From assembly GCA_036702975.1 (NCBI GenBank), contig DATNPX010000055.1, positions 1 through 29,500 of the forward strand: a DNA stretch of 29,500 bases, in the 5' to 3' direction. The stretch's first letter is position 1; every line of letters starts with the position of its first letter. Below are positions 14,610 through 21,300 of the stretch, piece by piece. A program made the position numbers and the translations under genes. The notes beneath the pieces were generated by a model. It saw nothing but the letters and a program-made list of their open reading frames with translations, had not been told where the DNA came from and made no database searches. Source of the DNA: DATNPX01 sp036702975. Its GTDB lineage: Bacteria > Cyanobacteriota > Vampirovibrionia > Obscuribacterales > Obscuribacteraceae.

Positions 14610-14792
14610 TTATTGTTTTGATTGCCGTCTGTTTCCCGGCGTCCTGATTTCTGCGGCACGCAGCGATCCCCAGAATAAGCCAGCACAAAAGACTGCGACA
14701 AACACCATAAGAATGTGCACCCAATTGCGTTTTTTTGATGGCTTGGTTGACAACAGGTATGTTTTTTGCGATGTCTCGATTTTCGTTTCCAT
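14610..14792 (-). CDS. 60-aa single-TM membrane protein
   Basis: ATG at 14792 follows AAGGA at 7 nt, a good SD. The N-terminus is Lys/Thr/Ser-rich, one TM helix spans about W-V-H-I-L-M-V-F-V-A-V-F-C-A-G-L-F-W-G, and the tail is basic. An overlapping frame that could start at 14818 reads as non-protein (Arg/Lys/Cys/Gln jumble) and is rejected. The gene is divergent from the metal ATPase operon, with the TATCAG palindrome between them, so it could share that control. Confidence 0.55.
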   Translation of the reverse strand: METKIETSQKTYLLSTKPSKKRNWVHILMVFVAVFCAGLFWGSLRAAEIRTPGNRRQSKQ

Positions 14793-14826
14793 CGCTTTTC
14801 CTTTACTTCAGAAGGCACTTTCCGAG

Positions 14827-14852
14827 ATCATATCAGTCTATACTGATATGAT
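14827..14852. promoter_or_regulatory. CmtR/ArsR-type operator of the ATPase operon
   Basis: A perfect 11-bp inverted repeat: ATCATATCAGT (14827-14837) and ACTGATATGAT (14842-14852) around CTAT. Its core TATCAG-N6-CTGATA is identical in arms and spacing to the site at 18088-18105 ahead of the ArsR-family gene. Possible -10 boxes, TATACT (14839-14844) and TATGAT (14847-14852), lie inside it, so binding would block transcription. No good -35 is seen. Confidence 0.75.
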
Positions 14853-14880
14853 ACTTGGTACAGAGTGAAAAGGCAAAAGT

Positions 14881-15075
14881 ATGCAGTCCGTTAACAAGAC
14901 AAGCCAAATTCCACTCAAACCCAAGCTTTTCAGACTCAGCGCTGAACAAAACGGCAAGTACGTTCATTACAAGATAGGCGATGCGCGAGTCTCCATCATT
15001 CTTGAGCATGCCGAAGCATTGTTGAGCGAGGTGACACTGATATCGCCAACTGCACTCGCTATTAGAGGTTCATAA
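14881..15075 (+). CDS. 64-aa protein at the head of the metal ATPase operon
   Basis: ATG 28 nt after the operator palindrome, with AAAAGG upstream. The protein is soluble, with a predicted beta-rich middle (K-Y-V-H-Y-K-I-G-D-A-R-V-S-I-I-L) and a short hydrophobic end. It has no Cys and only two His, so it is not an obvious metal chaperone. The stop is 2 nt before the ATPase start, so the two are co-transcribed. Family not recognised. Confidence 0.6.
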   Translation: MQSVNKTSQIPLKPKLFRLSAEQNGKYVHYKIGDARVSIILEHAEALLSEVTLISPTALAIRGS

Positions 15076-15077
15076 CT

Positions 15078-17030
15078 ATGACCGCCGTTAAAGATAGTTG
15101 TACAGGCTGTAAATCATCAATGACGCCTGCCGGTGAGAAGTTGAAGCCCTGGCAAAATCCAAAAGTTCTGGCAGCCTCCCTTTCCGGTCTGCTGCTTCTG
15201 GCTGGCTACCTTATTGGGCTTTCCCATCATCATTTTGTCGCGAGCTGGATATATGCTGCATCTGCAGTCATTGGCGCATTTTACTTCGCTAAAGAAGCCG
15301 CAGAAGAGCTTCTCAAAGAGCGAGAGATAGGGATTGAACTGCTCATGACCACAGCTGGTGTAACTGCGGCAGTAATGGGACAATTGCCTGAAGCAGCCAT
15401 GCTCGCATTCCTCTACTCCATCTCTGAGGCTGTCGAAGGATACACGGAAGAAAAGACACGTTCATCGATTCGTGCTCTGATGAAACTGTCGCCAAAAGTA
15501 GTCACCGTCGAGCGTTCTGGCTCTCTGCAAGAAATACCCATAGATCAGCTAGCAGTCGGCGATTTGTTTCTCGTACGACCCGGACAGTCTATTGCCACCG
15601 ATGGCAAAGTTACCGAAGGCACCTCCAGTGTAAACCAAGCACCGGTTACAGGTGAAAGCGTACCCGTCGAAAAGGAAGTCGGCGACCAAGTTTTTGCTGG
15701 CACCATTAACAGCGAGGGGATTCTGAAAATAACGGCTACAAAGATTGCTGCTGAGAATACCATTGCCAAAATAATTCACTTGGTTGAAGAAGCTCAAGAA
15801 CGAAAAGGCGAAAGCCAAAAGTTCATAGAACGTTTCGGCAAGAGCTACAGTCCTATAGTCCTGTTGCTTGGACTCCTGCTTGCGATTATCCCTCCCCTGT
15901 TTCTCCATCTACCTTGGTCTGACTGGTTGACCCGCGCAACGGTATTCATCGTCGCTGCCGCGCCCTGCGCGCTGGTGATTTCAATCCCAATCACTCTTGT
16001 AGCTGCTATCGGGGCTGGAGCCCGTATGGGTATTCTGGTCAAAGGTGGTGTTTACCTGGAGAATCTGGCCACAATAAAAGCAGTGGCCCTCGACAAAACA
16101 GGCACGGTTACCCATGGTCAGCCTGAAGTCTCGGAATTTGCACTTTTCGAAAAGACCGGAAATATTACGGAGATCGAACTGCTTTCGTATGCGGCAAGCT
16201 TGGAGAGCTACAGCGAACACCCACTTGCTCGTGCGATAGTCAGGTACGGACAGTCCAAAGGTGTTCCATCTCACGATGTCAGCCAGTGGCGTTCTATCAC
16301 AGGTGCTGGCGCCACAGGAAGGATCAAGGATCTCGAGGTTTCGATTGGCAGCCCAGCTTTATTTAAACGCCAACTAAAAACGAACTCGTCTGCTGAGAAA
16401 CAAGTTAAAGACTGGCAATCCAAAGGCAATACCGTAATTCTCATTGGTGACGAAAGCACCGCCTGGGGTGCAATTGGCTTACGCGACAGCATTCGACCTG
16501 AAGCGAAGGCAGCTATCGAGGTGCTTCACCAATCAGGAATTGCAGTAGTCATGCTAACTGGCGATAACGAGAACGCCGCCCAGCGCATAGCATCCGAAGT
16601 AGGGATCGACTCTGTGCTTGCCGAATTGAAGCCAGAGGACAAAGTAAATGCAGTAAATAAATTGTTGGAAAAGCACCAATTCGTAGCTATGGTGGGAGAT
16701 GGTGTTAATGACGCACCAGCGCTGGCCGCTGCCACGGTCGGCATTGCAATGGGTGCAGTCGGAAGCGATGTCGCTCTCGAGACAGCTGATGTTGCATTGA
16801 TGGCAGATGACTTGAGTAAGCTGCCGGTCGCATTCAAATTAGCTCAACGCACGAAGGCAATCGTTACACAAAATTTGTATCTCTCAACTGCAGTCATAGC
16901 TTCTCTGGTTGTCGCTGCAATTTTTGGATTTCTATCATTGCCTGGTGCTGTTCTCGCGCACGAAATTAGCGAGCTTATCGTCATTGCTAGCGGTTTGAGA
17001 ATTTTGCGAATTCGAGTGGCTAAACAATAA
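15078..17030 (+). CDS. P1B-type heavy-metal-exporting ATPase without HMA domain
   Basis: 650 aa, exporting a divalent metal from the cytoplasm at the expense of ATP. Visible motifs: actuator T-G-E-S (191-194), phosphorylation loop D-K-T-G-T (339-343, Asp339), the P1B-specific His381-Pro in S-E-H-P-L-A-R-A, and G-D-G-V-N-D (540-545). The hydrophobic segments fit eight TM helices. The metal-site motif in the sixth helix is Ala-Pro-Cys (295-297), not the usual Cys-Pro-Cys. The last helix carries His628-Glu629 (H-E-I-S-E), recalling the H-E-G-G/S-T of P1B-4 (Co/Zn/Cd) pumps. The N-terminus lacks an HMA domain and has only C-x2-C (residues 8-11). The stop overlaps the lipid kinase start (TAATG). 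Regulation by the CmtR-like repressor is inferred from the shared operator. Confidence 0.92.
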   Translation: MTAVKDSCTGCKSSMTPAGEKLKPWQNPKVLAASLSGLLLLAGYLIGLSHHHFVASWIYAASAVIGAFYFAKEAAEELLKEREIGIELLMTTAGVTAAVMGQLPEAAMLAFLYSISEAVEGYTEEKTRSSIRALMKLSPKVVTVERSGSLQEIPIDQLAVGDLFLVRPGQSIATDGKVTEGTSSVNQAPVTGESVPVEKEVGDQVFAGTINSEGILKITATKIAAENTIAKIIHLVEEAQERKGESQKFIERFGKSYSPIVLLLGLLLAIIPPLFLHLPWSDWLTRATVFIVAAAPCALVISIPITLVAAIGAGARMGILVKGGVYLENLATIKAVALDKTGTVTHGQPEVSEFALFEKTGNITEIELLSYAASLESYSEHPLARAIVRYGQSKGVPSHDVSQWRSITGAGATGRIKDLEVSIGSPALFKRQLKTNSSAEKQVKDWQSKGNTVILIGDESTAWGAIGLRDSIRPEAKAAIEVLHQSGIAVVMLTGDNENAAQRIASEVGIDSVLAELKPEDKVNAVNKLLEKHQFVAMVGDGVNDAPALAAATVGIAMGAVGSDVALETADVALMADDLSKLPVAFKLAQRTKAIVTQNLYLSTAVIASLVVAAIFGFLSLPGAVLAHEISELIVIASGLRILRIRVAKQ

Positions 17031-18046
17031 TGACGAGAGTATGGAAACAAGCAATCTTGATTTTTCATCCAGGTGCAGGCCGAGCCGATCGGCTCAGTCA
17101 GGCTGTTCGAGAATTAACTGATAGTCTCTGCCAGGATAACTGGCGCTTGAACCTTCGCACATTAACCCTTGAACCGCGGCAGCTGCTGGACGATGAATTC
17201 CAATCGGCTGATCTAATCATTGCCGCCGGCGGAGATGGAACTGTGCGAACAGTTCTTGAGGCAGTAGCGCAGGCAAGTTTACAAACACCGGTCGCTATCA
17301 TTCCCATTGGGACCGGTAATCTTCTCGCTCGTAGTCTGGGTTTGGTGAGCCCTAAAGAACGTCATCGTGTCAGGCATGCTGTTGATACCATACTAAACGG
17401 CAGTCCTATCTGTATTGATTTGGGAAAAGCAAATGGCCATTATTTCACTGTTGATGCGGGGATCGGTCCCTTGGCTGAAGCAATTGCCGCACCCAGCCCA
17501 ACTGAGAAAAGACGCTGGAAGTTGTTTTCTTATATCAAACCCTTGTGGAAGGCAGCAAGGACGGTTCCAATTCACCTTAGAATAACAAGCGACGGGGAAA
17601 TTTTTGAGCGCCGTGCTCGCGGTTTGCTGATCACCAACGCAATAGACATGGGCATAGGGCAGGGTATCGACGTCCACCAGATCTGTGATGGAAAACTGGA
17701 TTTATGCATCCTCAATCCAAGCACTTATGGCGAAATGATCGAGATAGGTTTGCGTTTTGCTAAATGGTTTTTTCTCGGACGTGCTTCAACACATTTACCA
17801 TATGAAATTTTGCATGTGCGCCATGCAAAGATCGAGGTACTTGCATCTCCTGCATTCCCGTACCAACAAAATCAAACTTCGTTACCTGCATATAAAGCGC
17901 CATTGATGCTCGATGGCGACATTGGTGGACTGACGCCGGTTTTTGTCGAGGTGATACCACATGCGGTGAACATAATCATCCCCAAGGCAGTTTTTGAACG
18001 AACAATTTGTCATTGCTCCCAGACTGACCAGCTCGCTGCAAGTTAG
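17030..18046 (+). CDS. Diacylglycerol-kinase-family lipid kinase (YegS/DagK-like)
   Basis: 338 aa, starting in a 1-nt overlap with the ATPase stop. The N-terminal catalytic domain has N/H-P-G-A-G near residue 14, the nucleotide-binding G-G-D-G-T (about 66-70) and P-I-G-T-G-N (about 90-95). A beta-rich C-terminal domain follows with F-x-V-D-A-G-I-G and L-M-L-D-G-D. These are the marks of the DAGK catalytic family, which phosphorylates diacylglycerol or related lipids at the membrane. Length fits the family (about 300 aa) with a short extra tail containing C-H-C. Its coupling to a metal ATPase is unusual and suggests membrane-lipid adjustment during metal stress, which is inference. Confidence 0.88.
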   Translation: MTRVWKQAILIFHPGAGRADRLSQAVRELTDSLCQDNWRLNLRTLTLEPRQLLDDEFQSADLIIAAGGDGTVRTVLEAVAQASLQTPVAIIPIGTGNLLARSLGLVSPKERHRVRHAVDTILNGSPICIDLGKANGHYFTVDAGIGPLAEAIAAPSPTEKRRWKLFSYIKPLWKAARTVPIHLRITSDGEIFERRARGLLITNAIDMGIGQGIDVHQICDGKLDLCILNPSTYGEMIEIGLRFAKWFFLGRASTHLPYEILHVRHAKIEVLASPAFPYQQNQTSLPAYKAPLMLDGDIGGLTPVFVEVIPHAVNIIIPKAVFERTICHCSQTDQLAAS

Positions 18047-18057
18047 GGCCCCACGTG

Positions 18058-18086
18058 TGGACAGCTTATACTGTACATGTTATAAC
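18058..18086 (+). promoter_or_regulatory. Sigma70-type promoter of the cmtR-czcCBA operon
   Basis: TGGACA (18058-18063) and TATAAC (18081-18086) are separated by 17 bp and each matches the consensus at 5 of 6 positions. The operator begins 1 nt after the -10, so repressor and polymerase would compete. Confidence 0.6.
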
Positions 18087-18087
18087 G

Positions 18088-18105
18088 TATCAGCCTCCAC
18101 TGATA
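18088..18105. promoter_or_regulatory. CmtR/ArsR-type operator, second copy
   Basis: TATCAG (18088-18093), six nucleotides, then CTGATA (18100-18105). Arms and spacing equal those in the palindrome at 14827-14852. It lies between the promoter and the ATG at 18125, giving autoregulation of the repressor and control of the downstream czc genes. Confidence 0.75.
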
Positions 18106-18124
18106 TATTCAACTAGGTCAACCG

Positions 18125-18448
18125 ATGCAAACAAAATCTGATACCGACCTATTGGTGCATAAATTCCTGCGGGGACTGGCCGATCCATCAAGATTCACTA
18201 TTCTCAGTTGCCTAACCGAAAAATCTATGACCGTCAACGAGTTGGTTGCTGAAACAGGACTTGGGCAACCTAACGTTTCAAACCACCTCGCGTGCCTTAA
18301 GGAGTGCGGTCTCGTAGATTGCACCAGTGAGGGGCGGTTTGTTCACTACTCGCTGAGTAACCAGCGTATACCTGACCTGTTGTTGCTGGTTCGGTCAATA
18401 ACGGCTGATGTTGCTGGGCAAGTCAAGCAGTGTCGCAACTATGAATAA
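18125..18448 (+). CDS. cmtR: CmtR-like ArsR/SmtB metal-sensing repressor
   Basis: 107 aa winged-helix repressor: D-P-S-R-F-T-I-L at the N-terminal helix, recognition region G-Q-P-N-V-S-N-H-L-A-C-L (47-58), and wing G-R-F-V-H-Y-S-L (70-77). Cys57 and Cys61 in H-L-A-C-L-K-E-C-G-L-V, plus Cys103 in the tail, fall at essentially the positions of the Cd/Pb ligands Cys57, Cys61 and Cys102 of Mycobacterium tuberculosis CmtR. This predicts Cd(II)/Pb(II) sensing rather than Zn or As. A nearby Cys66 is extra. Binding metal should release DNA and de-repress this operon and the ATPase operon through the two identical operators. The gene overlaps czcC by 8 nt. Confidence 0.85.
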   Translation: MQTKSDTDLLVHKFLRGLADPSRFTILSCLTEKSMTVNELVAETGLGQPNVSNHLACLKECGLVDCTSEGRFVHYSLSNQRIPDLLLLVRSITADVAGQVKQCRNYE

Positions 18449-19871
18449 ATCTTTGAACTATGTTTTGGTTCAATACTTCGCACTGTTTAGCTCTGCATTG
18501 AGTGCTATTGCCGCACAAGGGCCAATTTTTGAGCAGCCCCAACAGAACCCGGCATTGAGTCCGAAACCGGGTGCTGTATCTGGTTCGACAGATTCGCAAC
18601 AATCGGTACCTACTCCGAATCTTTACTTTTTGTCCGGTGGTGGTGAGCCTGTCAAACTCACTTTATCAGCCGCATTTAAGCTGGCCGACGACAATAACCC
18701 GGAAATAATTCGAGCGGGAAATGACGTTTCACTAGCCGCTGCCGGTATTAAAACTGCTGCAGCAATTCCAAATCCACAGCTCAGCGTCCAGTCCGGTTTT
18801 GGTCAGGCTTACACAAATACTATTGCCGGTGAGCCACAGGCTGTTGGAATCAATCAGATATTTGAAACTGGTGGCAAACGCCGCTCCCGAATACGTGTGG
18901 CGAAAGCTTCCCAAGAATTATCGGCTATTAAATTAAGGGCAGTACGCTTTGATATTCACTCGCGTGTTCGCAGAGCATACCTGGAGCTGTCGGCTGCGCA
19001 GGCATTCACAGAGCTTGTTATGCGCCAGCGAAATCTAGCCGAACGATTGCTAAGCATTGCACGCGATCGTTTTAAGGCTGGAGATGTACCGGAGTCGGAC
19101 ACTTACCAGGCGGAATTGAGTAAAAATCAATTTGATACCCAAGTAAATCTTGCAAACGGCAGAATCAGACAAGCTCAAATCCAGCTCAGCACTCTTTTGG
19201 GACTGCCGACAAATTCCGCTGTAGTTGCTCAAGAACAAGTATTGGTCACTATTTCAGAATCAACAGATCTAGTGCCGAAACATGGGATGAATTTGCCCCA
19301 GCTCAATGAACTGGTTGAAAGTGGCTTCTCCCAACGCCCGGATATATTGGCGGCCAAGCAACAAATCAACGTATCAACGCAACAACTTCGGCTTGCTAAA
19401 GCGCAGCGCATACCGGATGTCATAATTGGGTCTGGCTTTGTTTATACAACCTTTCGGAATGTGCCCCAACAACAATTCGGTGCATTTTTGAACGTCAACG
19501 TTGACCTGCCAATTTTTTATCAAAGGCAGGGCGAAATTGCTGCGGCTCAGGCTGTAATCAACCAATCGACTACAGATGTCCTTATTACGCAAAGAAAAAC
19601 TCAAGCCGAGATCCAGGCTGCATACGAAAATTTCCATTTGGCGCAAGCAAACATCAATCAGTATGAAATGAACCTGATTGAAAACGCGCAGCGCTCCACT
19701 AAGGCCGCTGAACTTGCCTACAAGTATGGCAAAAATCGCCTAGCTGACGTAATTCTGGCGCAACAAGCAGCGCAGCAAGTAAATTCAGGATATTTTGACG
19801 CCGTCATCTCTTACGCAAACGCTTGGTCAGACCTGGAAAAAGCCGTAGGGCACACAATAGCCGCGCGCTAA
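18441..19871 (+). CDS. czcC: CzcC-like outer-membrane efflux protein (TolC family)
   Basis: 476 aa from ATG 18441, which overlaps the repressor stop (ATGAATAA); no clear SD, so probably translationally coupled. A signal peptide covers about residues 1-26 (ending A-I-A-A-Q), followed by a Gln/Pro/Ser-rich linker. Two outer-membrane-efflux repeats follow with the long amphipathic helices of TolC proteins, for example A-D-D-N-N-P-E-I at the start of the first and L-R-L-A-K-A-Q-R-I-P-D in the second. It forms the trimeric outer-membrane exit duct of the Czc pump and implies a diderm cell. The truncated paralogue at 28862-29340 aligns with its C-terminal third. Confidence 0.88.
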   Translation: MNKSLNYVLVQYFALFSSALSAIAAQGPIFEQPQQNPALSPKPGAVSGSTDSQQSVPTPNLYFLSGGGEPVKLTLSAAFKLADDNNPEIIRAGNDVSLAAAGIKTAAAIPNPQLSVQSGFGQAYTNTIAGEPQAVGINQIFETGGKRRSRIRVAKASQELSAIKLRAVRFDIHSRVRRAYLELSAAQAFTELVMRQRNLAERLLSIARDRFKAGDVPESDTYQAELSKNQFDTQVNLANGRIRQAQIQLSTLLGLPTNSAVVAQEQVLVTISESTDLVPKHGMNLPQLNELVESGFSQRPDILAAKQQINVSTQQLRLAKAQRIPDVIIGSGFVYTTFRNVPQQQFGAFLNVNVDLPIFYQRQGEIAAAQAVINQSTTDVLITQRKTQAEIQAAYENFHLAQANINQYEMNLIENAQRSTKAAELAYKYGKNRLADVILAQQAAQQVNSGYFDAVISYANAWSDLEKAVGHTIAAR

Positions 19872-19884
19872 TTGGAGTAACAAA

Positions 19885-21300
19885 ATGTACAGTCGAAATC
19901 TCTTACCACTTCTGGCTATTGCAACCTTGATCAGCGTAACCGTGTCTGCCAGTTACGGTTACGCTGAAGAAGAGACGAAGAAAACAAAAGACGCTGATAC
20001 CACTGGCAATGTGGAAATTGCTGTTGATGTTCAAAAAGCGATGGGTCTTACAACCCAGCAGCCAGCACTCCTAGACTCAACGCAAAGCAATATGATCAAT
20101 GGGCAAATTGAGTCTATACCGGCAAATACTGCCGACGTGAATGCGCCGCTGGCAGGACGCATACTCACTTTGCTGGCACAAAAAGGACAGAGGGTTTCTA
20201 AAGGCGATCCACTGATAGTCGTCGATACTCCAGAGATTCGGCAACTCGCAGTCGAATCCTCGCGAACAATTGCACAGAATCGCCTCGCTGTAGAGCAGGC
20301 TCAAGCCAGGCTCAGTCTGGCAAAAACAAACTTTGAACGGGAAAAAACTCTTTTAGAACTCAAAGTGACCGCCCAAAAAGACTATCAAGCCGCCGAAAGT
20401 CTTTTACGGCAATCTGAAGCTGATTTAAAAGCCGCGCACGTGCAATTGCAGCTAAGCAATGCCATGCTGAAAAATCGATTGGCTCAACTGGGGCAACGAA
20501 TACAAGCTACAGCCGATGGTCATGTCACCTTGTATTGTCCGCTTTCCGGAGTTATTTCTGATCAACAAGTGACACCTGGAGAATCCGTAGAGCCTGCTCG
20601 ACTACTTCTCAAAATCGTTAATACGTCGCAGGTATGGGCCGTGGCGCAAGTCTATGAAAAGGACATACACCTCACCCAGATAGGACAAAAAATCATCGTT
20701 AAGACCCCTGCATGTCCCGGTCAGTCTTTTACGGCAATCATAGCCGCCATTGATCCAGAGGTCGATCCAGTCACTCGAACCATAGGAGTTAGGGCGTTCA
20801 TCGACAATCCAAAAGGTCTTTTAAAACCACAAATGTTTGCAACGATAGAGCTTGTCGGTTCAACCAAGGACCCCTCGAAAGCGCTGTATTTGCCAAGTGA
20901 TGCACTGGTGACATTGAGTGGGAAAAACGCCGTTTTTATTAAGCGGGATAGCACGCATTTCCAACTCGTTCCCATTAGTGTTGGTGAAACTAAAGACAAT
21001 TACGTGCGCGTGTCATCTGGGCTGGCCGCCAATGATAACGTCGTGACAGAACGAGCTTATCAATTACTTGCGGAAACCTCTAAATCAAGCATACCTTCAG
21101 ACGATGACGAAAAAAGCGAAGGAAAGGCGGATGCTAAGCCAGCTTTCCCAATGTGGCTAGGTTTGCTCATTGGAACGGTGCTAATAATAATCGCTTTTTT
21201 TGCAGGCAAACTGACCGGACGCAGCAACAAAGCTATAGACGAAAAATCGCTCGCAAACGATGCACCTGTGGGTACTGCGGAGAAGCATACCAATGCTTAA
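19885..21300 (+). CDS. czcB: CzcB-like periplasmic adaptor (membrane fusion protein) with C-terminal TM helix
   Basis: 471 aa; ATG follows GGAGTAAC. A signal peptide covers about residues 1-27. Then come the lipoyl half-motif (A-P-L-A-G-R-I-L, with G-Q-R-V-S-K-G-D-P-L-I), a coiled-coil hairpin (about residues 115-205), the second half-lipoyl plus beta-barrel (C-P-L-S-G-V-I-S-D, then T-P-G-E-S-V), and the membrane-proximal domain. It bridges CzcA and CzcC. The last 50 residues are unusual: a TM helix at about 424-444 (W-L-G-L-L-I-G-T-V-L-I-I-I-A-F-F-A-G) and a polar tail, where adaptors normally end without a membrane segment. The 3' end overlaps czcA by 8 nt. Confidence 0.88.
   Translation: MYSRNLLPLLAIATLISVTVSASYGYAEEETKKTKDADTTGNVEIAVDVQKAMGLTTQQPALLDSTQSNMINGQIESIPANTADVNAPLAGRILTLLAQKGQRVSKGDPLIVVDTPEIRQLAVESSRTIAQNRLAVEQAQARLSLAKTNFEREKTLLELKVTAQKDYQAAESLLRQSEADLKAAHVQLQLSNAMLKNRLAQLGQRIQATADGHVTLYCPLSGVISDQQVTPGESVEPARLLLKIVNTSQVWAVAQVYEKDIHLTQIGQKIIVKTPACPGQSFTAIIAAIDPEVDPVTRTIGVRAFIDNPKGLLKPQMFATIELVGSTKDPSKALYLPSDALVTLSGKNAVFIKRDSTHFQLVPISVGETKDNYVRVSSGLAANDNVVTERAYQLLAETSKSSIPSDDDEKSEGKADAKPAFPMWLGLLIGTVLIIIAFFAGKLTGRSNKAIDEKSLANDAPVGTAEKHTNA

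Noticed and set aside
14561..14818. 85-aa minus-strand frame with many Cys and Arg
   Set aside because: The 60-aa frame inside it has an SD and a clear TM helix. The longer frame reads as an out-of-frame shadow.
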